A DNA stretch of 64,000 bases from Trochalopteron elliotii (taxonomy: Eukaryota; Chordata; Aves; Passeriformes; Leiothrichidae), in the NCBI GenBank assembly GCA_024734555.1, contig JANPWX010020199.1, positions 3,666,762 to 3,730,761 of the forward strand, read 5' to 3'. Within the stretch, counting starts at the first letter, position 1. Each line of letters opens with the position of its first letter. A model generated the notes under the pieces. The model was not told the DNA's origin. It did no database searches and was given only the letters and a program-made list of their open reading frames with translations. Below, in pieces: positions 1-12,663 of this stretch. The position numbers and the translations under genes were made by a program.

Positions 1-3000
1 TCTCTTTTTCTAATAATATCCTATCTGTTTTCATATCCAGCATTTCTGACTGAGGTGCAACCTCTAGTTATGCCTGAGAGGATAAAATTTTGAATAACTC
101 ATCTGCTAGCTTCACCAGGACCTTTATTTCCTCAGGTTCTATTCTGCTCAAAAGGTGTTTCCGATTTGGCACAACTTTCCCTCTCCTCCATTCCAGTTTG
201 CTATCTGCAGCCACTGTAGGATCTTCAAAAGCTAACAGGAAAACATTGGAGAAAAACAGTATTTCCTCCGATTTTCATCATTATTCCATTTCAATTTTCT
301 ACATATTGCTATTTTGGTGAAAAGTGTATTTTTGTGACATTTTTGACTCTGTGGTTTTGTTGGGGTTTTTTTCCCATATTTGTCTTTGTTTAAACCAATG
401 TGTGGATGCTACGCAGGATGATTATGGCCTCAGAAATATTAATAGGAAATTTTCCTGAAATTACTAGGAGTCGTAGAAGAGGCAAAGTAGGATTGCCTCT
501 TCTTAGGCTGTGATCCTTAGGACAGTTTTCATTCTTTTATAATGTGCAACCAATAAGGGTGAGAATATCAGCTGGAAAATGAAGCAATTGCCAGATATTT
601 TCCATCCCAGTTAAGAAGCCCCCTGCTCTGTGTGAAAGTGAAGCTTACACTAAGGGCAGCAAGGATTTTATTTTTTTGCTGGAAATTTATTTTTAGTGTT
701 CTTTAAAAAGAAAAGAACAAAAAGAACTTATGAGCAAATCAGTTTTCCCATTTTTAATACTTAAATTCTTTCAAAGGCTACTGGTGGTTAGTGGGCAGGT
801 GTGGAGTGATTGTGTAATATAAGTCCAGCCTGGAAAAAGTACAGAAGAGGAAAAACATTTGCCTTTGTGTCAGTACTTGGTCTATGACACTGGGTGACAT
901 TTAAGGTACTGAAAAATGGCCAGTGTGATAATTCAAGATTTGAATAGGCATGTTAGGTGAAATTGTGAGGATTTAATGGTGTTTTACAAGACTGATTTAC
1001 ATGCAAAATAATGAGATATGTGGAAAACCCAAATCCATGGCAAAGTTTCTGACTCACTGATTTTTACACTTTTTCCTGTTAAGAAATACTGCTTTTGTGC
1101 ATGTTAAGTGTGTTTTCAGCTACTTTGTTCAGTTTGCTTTTACAGATTCCAAAAATACCTTCCATTTTTTCCCTTCCCTTTTTTAATACTCTTTGCTTCA
1201 TGTCTTGATACGACAGATCTACTTTTCAAAAAAATATGTAATACCAAAAAATATTAATTCAGTTTGCCAATAGTATCAGACATACACTTTATTGCTGATT
1301 GGTCCAATCTGACATTCACCATATAGTATGTTAATAAAAATTGTTTGTTAATAAAAATTATATTTCACAGGCTGGTAAGAGCCTTTTATTCCTGTTTTTT
1401 TGCAGACATTCAAGGGAAAAACACTGTCAGGTTCAATAAAAATTTCAACTAGGCTTTGGTTCCCTAATGGCTTCTCTTTATTAGTGCTGAATTTTCTGAT
1501 TTGCTGGTTTTTGTGGGCTTAATGACCTTTCCTTCTTTCTGTCTATTTTATGCATTTATTATTCATGAAAAATGATGGATTAAGTGCTCTATTATATTTA
1601 TCTACTACTGTTCCTAGTGAGTCCACAAGAAAATACAAGAATCTAGCTTTGGATATGCTAAAAATCCAGCCCTTTACCCTCACTGTTTTGTTTTTTTCCC
1701 CAATGACAGCTGCAAGAAGGTCCCTCTCTAGGTCTTGACAAGACTATAGCTTCCTTTGGGTAGTTTTTAGCAGACAACAGATGAACTATTTTTTAATTTA
1801 GATTGGCGGAGATCTGCTCAAGACAGCTGGATTCTTTACGTTTCTGATTTTTCTGATAGAAAAAACGTAGGGAGAAAGATTATGTTTCTTTTCAGCCCTA
1901 TGGCTGCAACAAATAAAATGTGCTGTTAAAAGTATTCCTGGCCACCTCCAAATATAAAACACATTTCTACAAATACTAGAGACTTTTTCACCAAAATACT
2001 CTGCTGGCTCACTGAGGTGAGAAAATGATCTCCCCATATCTTCTTGAGCCTCTAGAAGATACTGCTTGTCAAAGTTCAAATTACTCAGAAGTTTGGCTTA
2101 GCCCATGACATTGTAATAGCTGATGGTGGTATGGATGAAGGAATTTGTTAAATTCTCTGTTGCCACTAAGTTTGTCTACAAGGCTTTAATGTGGATTCAT
2201 CAAGTAAAAAATCAGCTTGGGACATGAATGCTCAGCTGTAACTGATCTGACACAAATATAATACAAAAGAAAACCTTTTGCTCCTTTATTTTTCTTACAT
2301 TAACTTCAAAGCAAGCAGAAGGAAAACATCAAAGAAAATAAAGAATGAAAAGCAAGTTAGTTTCATTCCAAAGCAGTGTATGGGTAGTACTGTATAAATT
2401 CCTGTTTCTGAGTAAGATTTGCGTATGCCTCTCATGCATTGTTTTGAAAACTTACTTTTAGTCTTAGAACATTTAGTTTTGTCTTTCACTAAAAAATGTA
2501 CCACCATGGGTCACCTGTTGAGGAGAAGGCTACAGAACCACTATGATCAAAGCCCATGATTGTCAAAAAGAGGGACTGTGTGTATGAAATATCACAATTA
2601 GAAACTGTGGAAGAATGTTTCTTGCCTTCTCTATCAATGCAAAGTTTAGATATTAGTGCTTAAACTCGATCTCATTGTTGATATTATTATCAATGTTACT
2701 ATTATCTTTTATGTCTTTGTACAGACCTGCAACTTGCTAGGTACATTCCATGTTGATAAATTACACTTTATCTGCCCTAAATAACATTCTATTTTTCTTC
2801 TCTCTTATTATTTTTCAAATTACTCCATGAGACACAGTCTCTAGGTACCGTGCACCATTAACTAACTTCAAATATTATAAAGATGGAATTAAGACTTCAG
2901 AGAAGAAGAAGAAAAATTGAGTTATGGTTGAGTAAGAAACTGTCTCTTTGCAGGCAAAGAACTTAATTATTGGCACTTAGATGAAAGAACAAAAAACTCA

Positions 3001-6000
3001 GAACTAGACTCTAATGTTTAATCACTTTTCATACACAAAATGCATTATTTAAACTGAATTTTAAAAAGTGTTCAATTGTGAGGTGAATACTTGCCCAATT
3101 CAACTGAATAAAAAGCAAATTTTGTTGCAGGTGCTGGTCCTAACAACAAAGAAACCAAATCAACAAAGGAAGGTGAGGAAACAATGAGCAGCCGATTCTG
3201 CTGCCTGAAGCACCACTAAGAAACGTGGTGGGTCTCAAAATTATATATAATTTGTAGACTGCTGCAATCCATCCCAAATGACACTTGCCGCTCAAATTCC
3301 ACCTTGCTAACAACAAAGTAGCTATTACTGTGTTTTTCAGTGGCAGGACCAGGTAGAGACCCTTACCTGAAACCCACAGCACAGACACAGTTCAGCTCAA
3401 GGGGCAGGGAGAAATTCAATTCAGCAAATTATTTTTAACTCTGTGAGAAAATACTGAAATACAGGGTGCACTGCTCCTCACCAGACTTGAGAGAAGAATC
3501 TGTATTTTAGGATCTATAGGAGCTAAACTACCATTTCTAATTTTTTTTTCTCCATTAGGGATTTGGGGGTTTTTTCTATTTTGGTTTTGTTCTCTGCACA
3601 TCATCAACATAGTTTGTGATGTTTAAATCCTCATCAGTTACTTTTAATCCAATTTAAAGATACTATAGTTGCAACACATACATTCAATATTGGACTCTAG
3701 ATGCTAAAAAAGTTACTACTGCACAAACATGTCTGAAAACAGTACTAAAATGACATCACAGTACTATCACCTCTATGAAGATTTTCAGAGTTACAGCCCA
3801 GTGACATCACTTACAAAGGATGATAAAAGCATATCACCATAGCATCTTTGGTATAACAATCTCATCTCACCCACAGCTCCCACAATGGCTTGTCCAGTGG
3901 ATGGGTGTTGAAGGAATGCCTGTGCAATCTTGCACCCACTGACGCCCCTTAGTCCTATTTTACTTGTGCTTGATGAAGAAGCACAATTCCCATCCTAAAA
4001 GCTGAGGAGATGCACAGCTCTCTATTCCCTGCTAGTGACAACTCCTATCTCCCTGCCTTGCAGAAACTACACGGGACTAGCAGGGGACAGAAGAGCGCTC
4101 CCAAGAAATGAACACAAAACTCACTGCAGGGTTTTGGATCTCTGCACACCCATCCTCTGCACGTTTACTACAGGCAAATACAAGCAGACATTTTCAGTCT
4201 CTTCCCTACTGAAGAGCTGCAAAAGACCTATGGGAATAATGGCAGGCGTTTGTGAATAGCAATCCCTTGGAATGACTCCTAACTGTATGACAGAGCAGAT
4301 GCAGAGCTCACATATCTACCAGCAACAGAGATTTTCTATACCCCAAAGTATTTCTTCGTGGTGACTGGAAATAAAACTTCTGCCTGCTGTACAAGAAGAT
4401 TTTCTTTGATAGACCTGAGGAGTCCAGTGGAAATGGAGCCTAACTTATTTCTAGTACATGGGTTCTATCACTCATCTGTTAGTGAGTCAGTCTTTTGAGC
4501 AGTACGAGATTATATTCAAGCACAGGAAAAATATTTAAAAAAATTGAATGTAGTCCACAATAACGACCACAATATGATATAAAATTAATATAAGGCAATA
4601 TACTATGAATGTGTCCCTACATAATCACCAAAAAACATTTTATAAAAGAGTGAGATGGGAATAAATATTGTCAAATATTTATGTCAAATGTTTAAAAAAG
4701 AAAAAGCTCCTCTAATATTTCTAATGTATATGTTTTCTTTTCACTAGTCCTCTAAAACAAGTGACCGCAGAATGTGAAGTCTGTCCAAATGCAGAAGATG
4801 TATTAGTACATATAAATGTGAAGGGTTTTCTATTGCAGTATTTAGCACTGCATTTAATTTTTTAAAGAAGTCAGCTGTTCAGCAGATCAAATCTCAGGAA
4901 AGACAAATATTTTTGCCCATAATTTATCTGTTTTCAATAGCAATTGCTGTTTTTGTATGGTGGGGGAATAGCAACTCTGCAAGAATTTCTCCATGGCTCA
5001 GTTTGCTGTTTCTCATGCAGTCTCATAGTTTAGAGCAGCCTTTTTGGTGTTCCTGTGAAGTCTGCTTCAAAATTTTGGTCTTGAAGGGTAGTAGCAGTAG
5101 ACATGCTGAAGAAAGAATTTTCTTTTAGGAAAGACAGCAGTTCACCAGGCAGTGATTTAACATAGTCTAGCCAAACCATCTTCATTGTATACGTTACTTT
5201 CAAGTCATATCCTTTCAGTCACTAAACATGTACAGATATTCTATTACCACTCTTCAGTTATGTGTAGCAGTATTTCTAAAACTTATTGTGCTAGAGGTTT
5301 GTTCTGTCTGTAGTCATCTATCCCATGAGGAAAGAAATCTTTTTACTGAGTTTTATAGGGGTTGGATTCAAATTGGTGGTATGCTTGCAGCTAAATTGAT
5401 CTCATTGTACAGAAATATTCTACCAGAGGACTTAGCAATTGTTTTTCTCATACAGATGTCAAAGCCATAATGAGGCAGGTCCCTTTGACCAGATGTCACA
5501 AATATATTTTTACCCGATGTCTGTGTCATCTCTTCCTCAAAAAAAATGAAACTTTTTTTAGAGCTAAATTATTTTTAAAAGTTTTATTGGCATAATAAAG
5601 GAAGTTTAGCACATAATTCTGTAATTCATTATGTGCACAGGACTGCTTCATGAATATATATTTTCTTGCCAAATACTTGCATACTTGCCAAAGTTCTACA
5701 GTTAATTAGACATTTGGCTTTATTCATTGGTTTCAGTAAAGCTACCCCAAAGACAAAATTGGCCCAATGTTTATGAAATGCTAAATAAAGACCTAAGTAG
5801 AATGCTTCCCAGTAAAGGGGATGAGTGTGTCTTGTGGACTAGGTTCTACTATTAATTAAACAGAAAGTATCAAACACACTTTTGTAATATGAACCTGACT
5901 CAGTTTACAGCCAGGGTTTAGGAAGCATTCCTTGACTTTCTGTGAGCTGCATCCATTTTATTTTAATTTTCCAAACCAGGACACATCCCTTTTTAGTTAT

Positions 6001-8150
6001 ACATATATTTTTTTAATAATTCCCCATTTTTAAAATCTAATTTAAAAATCCATTTAAAATAGTAAAAGGTTTGGAAAACTTTAGAGGCAAAGACTTGAAA
6101 TGGAATGACTGGGACTGGCTGTTTTTCAAAAAAACTGAATTAGAAAAGCAGATTCTGTTTCTGGAGTGGGCATAATGTCATAAGCAGAGCTTTGGAATAA
6201 GGAAATAAAATTGCAAAGGGCAGCAAAAGAAGAATTAAAAGTCTTTGTATAACAGCCATTGTTTACTTTAACTGCAAAGCATATTCTTTTGAACTGATTA
6301 TTGTGTTAAGCCAAAACCAAAATTATATTAATAAAAATAAAGACTTTGACTCTGTGGTGAATTTTTTTAATTCCCATGGGTAGTTTGATGGCCTATCTTT
6401 CTCCTTCTGAACAAGCCATAGCAGTTTTAGGACATATGTTAAGTCTTGATTCATTTACTTCAGAATAGCCAGAAAAAAAAATAGAACCAGTCAATACTAC
6501 ACAATATTACACAATATATGGACAGATAAAGTAAACTGTGGCCAGTATAATGCATCAAACTCTTTATGCTGGACAGATAGACGTGTTTATATTTTTATAC
6601 TAAGGTGGCTTTTCTGTATATGGCATTTTTTCAGCAGCTCAGGAGGGAGTATGCAATACCTTACTTGGAGGTCCTACATTGTTATGATGGCTCCCAGAAA
6701 GGAAAGATGGACACGAGAGATTGGATCTGCTTCATGTAATTGTTAGCTGGCTTTTGGTTGGTTGGTTTTTCTTCTCCTATGGTGCCTTTTCTCTTTAAAT
6801 CACAAGGTTGTTAGCAAAACAAAAAGGCAAAAATTTTCTTCATTTCAACATGGTCAAATTGCAGTGTAGGTGTTAGCAGCTTTGGGATCAGTGCAGAGAG
6901 AACCATGTGCTTAGTAAGATAAAGATGAAACACAAATTCTCCTTTTTTATTTTAATTTTTAATTAACCATATTTACCTACCTATTCTACTACTCACTAGT
7001 TTTATTCTTCACTTGTTCATGGATCTCCTTCCTTTTACATTTTATATATCTTTCCTGGCTTGTTGAAAATATTCTCTGATGGTCTTAGTTGGCTGGGGCT
7101 TGGTACTTTGTAGGAGTGGGGCAGAAAACAAATCCTGAAAGGAATGACTGTACTTAACTCCTGTGGATGGACAAGTGGAAGTGATGACTAAGAGGGTCAA
7201 GAAGAACAGTTTTGACTCCAATATGTCTTCTAGTAGTGCTGCTCAACTCCATTAAGTTATCCTACCCAAACCCTCCGAGGTTCCATTTGTGATCCCCTTG
7301 CCCCCAGCTCTGAGCAGCCACACAGTTTTGCAGCTGAGCCAGTTCCACAATATGTCTTTCCATAGCTGCACAAACACCTGCAGGGCCCCAGGGGAGGCAG
7401 TGGCATGAGATGATGGTCTGGACCAGCAGCAGAAACGCACATTTATGTTTGGGAGGCAAGGTTGTTGATGCAACATTCAACTAGTACCCAAAGTAGCCAA
7501 AAGATGCCGGTTCTGGGGAACTCTACACAAAACTTTGCAGCATGAAAGCCAAAGGTTTTTTCCATAAAGTGGTAACAAAAGGTTAGGATGTGAAGGTTTT
7601 CCTCACTAGCAAGAGAATAATAGTGACAGAGAGACTCCAGCAGTTCATTTTTTGTCTGTGTTATTTACAGTATGTCTATGAACTTTATTATTATTTATTA
7701 TAAGTCTTTATTAAACTGCATTTTGAAGGGACAGCTCTGCTTTAGTTATCCAATGTGCACAGATTCTCCTCCCTGTATGTTTTCTTTGGGTTTTTTGCAC
7801 ACTTCATCATGACATGATGTTAGCTCCTTGTCCCACTACCTCCAGTGCTACTTTACAGTTTTACCAAATACAATGCTCTTCTTCAATAGAGTGGCAGCTT
7901 TATGGAGTCTTGGATTATACAAAATGTATAACCCCAGCAAGACAGGTATCCTCACTTGTGCATCATGTACCACTGTACACCATCAATGGCTGCTTCATGG
8001 ATAGGGTCCTTTTACCAAGAGTTCTCTAGTGAAAAAATATCATTAAGATTCAAGGAAATGGGTCTGAATTTCTACAAAGGGAGAATTTGACTTTTACCCC
8101 ACAGATAGTTCATAGGAGTGATCTCAGCTCCAGGAACCCTGCAGAGGCTT
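1..8150. other. AT-rich noncoding stretch, no gene recognised
   Basis: I see no coding exon, RNA gene or recognisable transposon here. Open frames reach at most 93 codons (1798-2079, minus) and have no family-like features. Small structures are a 12-bp direct repeat (1331-1342 and 1348-1359) and a less AT-rich patch at about 7255-7480 where all three minus-strand frames stay open for 61-74 codons. Overlapping open frames of that kind are expected from lower stop-codon density, so I do not call a gene. An old, unrecognised repeat or an unannotated noncoding exon cannot be excluded. Confidence 0.6.
1331..1359. repeat. Short direct repeat, 12 bp, period 17
   Basis: The 12-mer ttaataaaaatt occurs at 1331-1342 and again at 1348-1359 with a 5-bp spacer. 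It is probably a local replication-slippage product in AT-rich DNA. Confidence 0.8.
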
Positions 8151-8261
8151 CGTAGCATGTCTGGAGGAATATCATTTTTCCTCCTCCCTCCCTACAGAGC
8201 AGATAGATGTGCAAAGAGACTGTGCTGGTGGTTTTGGCCCTAAAAGCATCTAGCTCCTCTG

Positions 8262-8600
8262 TGATTGACAGTGATAGCACACATACTTTGAAAGCTTTAA
8301 TGTCAATGATTAAGCCTTAATAAAAGCAAATAAGGTGGTGTCTGTGTGTACCCCAGTCAGCCAAGCATATATCTACCTGGCATCTTGTAAATTAATCTGG
8401 GTGTTTATGCTGTAGATCATGATGAACGGGTTGCTATAGCAACCAACATTTCTTCCATTTTTTTTTGCTGCTAATTATCCTAACATCACCACCAGCTACT
8501 AAATCTGAATTCCTAATGAACGCATGTGGAAGGCGGTTTCTTGATATATCTCTCATACTACATCAGCAGAATGAGATAATTAAGAATTAGTGGATATTGA
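8262..8600. promoter_or_regulatory. Candidate developmental enhancer (PBX/PREP, RFX X-box and homeobox motifs)
   Basis: What is seen: a perfect match to the PBX/PREP-type decamer TGATTGACAG at 8262-8271; a related TGTCAATGATTA at 8301-8312; a 16-bp perfect palindrome ggttgctatagcaacc at 8429-8444; and TAAT-core homeobox-like sites near 8472-8478 and 8577-8584. The palindrome is two RFX half-sites (GTTRCY and RGYAAC) with a 2-bp spacer, which is the known X-box layout. The stretch is compositionally complex, with no microsatellite or transposon signature, as conserved noncoding elements often are. Known: RFX proteins bind such X-boxes as dimers. Inferred: that this is an enhancer. Short motifs occur by chance, so without conservation or chromatin data this is only a candidate. 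Confidence 0.3.
8429..8444. promoter_or_regulatory. Palindromic RFX X-box-like site
   Basis: The 16 bases ggttgctatagcaacc equal their own reverse complement. Both halves fit the RFX half-site RGYAAC, with two bases between the halves as in the X-box consensus. A perfect 16-bp palindrome of this exact type is much less likely by chance than a single half-site. Occupancy is not shown by sequence alone. Confidence 0.45.
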
Positions 8601-8876
8601 TTATTTAGGGTTTATTGGAGCCTGTCATTCTGATACACATATGCTTGTGCACCCAGAGGATCTGCCTGATTTTGCTCGTCTCGTTCTGCCAATCTGCTCC
8701 AATTATTGGCAAAATAGTGCTAGGAGAGTGCACTTTCTGTCAGATACTCAATGCACTGCTTCCACAGGCTGCAAGTCTCTGCCAGCATGGATTGTGGGGT
8801 CCTGAAATCACCTCTCTTCATTAGCAGCACTGTCATAACACCTTCATTGGTGTTGGTACACTCTAATATTTTTTCT

Positions 8877-9005
8877 TTTATTTTGGCTTGGGTTGTTTGG
8901 ATTGTTAGTTTTGGGTTTTGGGGGTTATTTGGATTTTTAGTTTGGGGGGGTGTTGTTGGTTTATTTTGGGGGAGTCATTGATTTTTTGGTCTTTGTCTTG
9001 TCTTT
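8877..9005 (+). repeat. T/G-rich low-complexity tract with five G-runs
   Basis: The plus strand is almost only T and G. It has runs of three or more G at 8890-8892, 8913-8915, 8920-8924, 8944-8950 and 8968-8972. Strand asymmetry is strong (very few C or A). Loops between G-runs are mostly 17-20 bases, so a stable quadruplex is possible but weakly supported. The open frames across it on both strands are composition artefacts. Confidence 0.7.
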
Positions 9006-10742
9006 TCTCCTTAACCACGTTATACAAGCCAAATGTTTTTGCCATTGTGAAAAGGATCTCTGAGATACTGAACACTGTTGGGAACGTGAATGTTGAAGAA
9101 CACACTGGGCAGTAGACCACTATCAGGGTACTTCAGGCTGCTAGCACACTCAAACACATCTGGGTGTTGACACATGAGCTTTTAGCTTTCATTGCAAGGT
9201 ATTATGAAACTCAGAATGAGCCTTTAATACGTGATACTTCGTCAGACCCTGATGAAATTCCATTTTTGTCTAGAAATCTAGTGTTGCTCCATGGGTTGCC
9301 ATCTGTGCCTAATATTGCTCAGGTATTTCAGAGTTGTTAAACTCATAAAAAGGTTGAAATGCAGACAGAAATATGTCAACTTTGAATTTTTCTGAAAAAA
9401 CATAATCAAGGAAGAATCAAGGAAGTTGGGTTTTTTTCTTTGAATCTGATTTTTTTTTAAACTGGTCATTCTGTAAATTTTATTTATTTTTGTACCTCAG
9501 AGCAAGCTGAGATACAGGTATAAAAAGTGTTTCTTAAAGATCTTCATAAATAAGAATCTAAGAGGCATAAGAAAAGATAGAAAAAGGTATCCAGGAAGTC
9601 ATAAATGTATCAATGTCTGTATTTAAATCTTTTTTCCAGTGTTATATCACAATTAAAGGAACACTACATATATTATGGGCTGGCTTTATTCCCTGGTTAA
9701 CCCCTCTGTTTCATTTCTATGCATAATGGCTTGCAATTTGACTCTCCTGAAATTTGTATTGGTATAAAATGGGATAAATTCCACCAAGAGCACCAAGATT
9801 CAGATCAAAGTAGAAAATCTATATATTAAAAGGCTTTTTTTCTATAAAGTAGTTGTAAAGGTAAAAAGGTAAAAAAAAAGTTCTGAGGAAAATTGCTTCC
9901 TAACCAGGACCCTGAATACAGTTTCAGCATCCTTTCAAATTTACCAAAGGAGCAGTAGCACAAAAAAACCCTTTGTTTGATTTCTGCTCAGTAAATTTTG
10001 AAAGCTGGCAGCTCAACAGTGATTCATGCCACAATCATGTCTTAAAACTCGTTTATGCAGAATAAGAAAATGAAATTAGGGGTTCCTTCTGGATTTTTTG
10101 CATATGGATTAAGGATGTGCATTGCGGAGCAGAGTCCCAAACAACAGAAAAATCCCAGTTCCTCAAAGTGAACAAAACGAGCTGGTGCAAACACATTTAG
10201 AATAGATGTGGTTTTTTTCTCCATATACAAGTAAATTTTCTCACATATGTATTGTTACGTTCAGCAACCATATTAGAAAAATTCTATATGACTGAATTTT
10301 AGTCTTATATGGATATTAACAAGCCATCAATTGAGTGTCCTAAGTTTAAAAAAAGAAGTCAAATTAGGTTCAGTGAAAAGTTCTATAGAATCTGGGGGCT
10401 AAATCTAAGCTAAATTTATTTCAAACCTGGAACAAGTTAATTTTGAGTGAAAATTATGTCTGTCTCTGGTTTTGCATACCTTCCAGCATAAACCGAGAAA
10501 AAAATGTTCCAGCTAAGTTTTGCTTTGAGTTTCTTAGTTCATATGAAACTCAAAATGAAGCTTACAATTGTGTGAAATGAAACCAGAAAAAAATGCACAC
10601 AGCTTCAGCCACCCTGTTGCTTGCAGAATGACTGCGTCATCACAAACATTAAGGGCAATGCTTTGGTTTACCGTCCATGAATACAGAAAAGAAGAAGGAA
10701 GACTATTCTGATTCCCCATATGTTTTTGGTGAGTTCCTGTGC

Positions 10743-10758
10743 AAAAAAAAAAAAAAAA
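10743..10758 (+). repeat. Poly-A tract (16 A)
   Basis: An uninterrupted run of 16 A. I see no polyadenylation signal just upstream and no retrocopied gene, so I treat it as a mononucleotide repeat rather than a retroposon tail. Confidence 0.85.
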
Positions 10759-12616
10759 TTAGGTAGGATTCTATTCACCTCCTAAGTGTAAGCTTCAGGC
10801 ATCTGTGGGCTTTATATGTGAGGGAAACAACTTGCTGAGAAGCTAACAGTTTCACAATCTTAGAAGTGATATACTCCTAAAAAGTGCAAGCCTGTCCCTC
10901 ACACACACTTCCAAGTACAGCTAGAAGCCATTTGTTTGATATATTTTTAGTGGACATGTGAAAATGATGAGAAAGGCTGAATGCTCATAATAATAACTCT
11001 TCTCATCACTCCATCCACCTCCATCCACCTCCCAAGTTTCTCTCCCTGGTTAAGGCATTAGCTATTCTTACTCCTCCCACTGACTTCCTGTTTAATTATC
11101 ATTCATATTATAGCAGCACTACAAAGCCCAGACTCAAGGATTTGAGTTTGGTTGAATCATACACCACTTGAAAACTTCTCTGCCTTTAATTTTGGTGAAG
11201 CATAAGGTGAAGAGAGGGAAAGGCACAGCCCAAGGTTGTTAAAGCCAGAAGATGTTGATTTCCTCACATTATGGCCTGTGGTAATATACAAACCTATGTG
11301 AGTAACACTTCCCAGAGGCAATCTCTCTCCCCAGGCTTTTGCAGAGATGTCTTCATGTCAACCCTGTACAGCACCTCTCTCTGCCCTCTCAAACACTCTC
11401 TTCTCAATCTATAATTATACAATGCCCTGTGTTAGGCATCATATAATTATATAATTGCATTTGTCAGAAAACTTGCCAAACAAAGCATAGCCACGATTAA
11501 AAGATAACAACCACAACAGGGGAAAAAAAAAAGAAAAAAAAAAGTGAGGGGAAAGAAAACAAAGGCCCATCCTAATCACATTATTTATAACTTCAAGATT
11601 TTGTGTTGATTTTAATTGAAGAAACATTTTAAACATTCATCTAGGCTTTCAAAAGGATGTATTAGTCAATGACTTATATATTCTTCTACATGTGCTCAAT
11701 ATTTAGGCAATTTACTATTTTTATCTCAATTAAGATAGATCTTCTCAGCCAGCAAAAAAACTAAGTCATCTGTACTGTCATAGCAGTCAAGCCGCCAAAG
11801 CGCTGAATTTTGAGATGTGTCTGCCTCGGTGGGAGGATTCCTAGAAGAAACATTAATTTCTGGGCTGCTGTCATTTGGAAATGAATGTACATAAACGTGC
11901 CTCATGGAGAAAGGCTGAAGGAGCTCAGTCTACCCATCTTAACAAACAGAAGGTTAAGGAGCAAAGTCCATACAAGAAAAAATGTCAGGAAGGGCTTTTC
12001 AGTCTAGCAAAAGACATGACAAGATGCCTGTCACCAAAACCTGTTCAAAGCAGAAGATGCATTTTCTTTTCCAGTTACTTAATAATAGGTACAACAAATT
12101 AAATGCTCAGTGTCATATGATGTTTCTGAGTCAAAATACATTTTGAAAGATATTCACCATCTCTCTTGTATGTTTTGGTAAAACGCCATCACCTCTAGGC
12201 AATTAGATGGTTGTTGTAGTCTTCTCTGACTGAAATTTCTATGCATCCAGGTCTGTTTTCAGTGTCAGGTGTAATATATATTTAATATACAAACACTCCA
12301 ATACCTGAAGCAGTGGTCTGTACTCTCATTTTCGTATTTTATATATAATCTAAATAATACAATGTGCACAAACAAAGTGATAGGTCATCTTTCAAGATCA
12401 TTCTGAGGTCTCTAATGATGAAAAAGGCAAGTTAAATTACATTAGTTAAGTGTCCACATATTACGTGTTCATGATAACAATCAGGACCATAATAAAAGTT
12501 TTAGTTTTGTCTTATTTTTTGAAGTTTGTGGCAACATGTCCAGAGATTTCTGCAGCAGAAGCTAAACTAGAGTTAAATTTGGAACTGTTTACCTGGCTCT
12601 GGCAAGTAAATTTCAT

Positions 12617-12663
12617 AAGTTTTATAAATTCCATTTATAAAACAAGTTCTATAAATTCCATTT
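12617..12663. repeat. 27-bp period tandem duplication with overlapping hairpin
   Basis: aagttttataaattccattt (12617-12636) recurs as aagttctataaattccattt (12644-12663) with one change, giving a period of 27. The first unit also forms a perfect inverted repeat: gttttataaat (12619-12629) pairs with atttataaaac (12633-12643) around a 3-base loop. A hairpin that stalls replication is a plausible cause of the duplication; this is inference. Confidence 0.75.

Noticed and set aside
7252..7480. Three overlapping minus-strand open frames as a small gene
   Set aside because: All three frames open together point to low stop density in a less AT-rich patch, with no family match.
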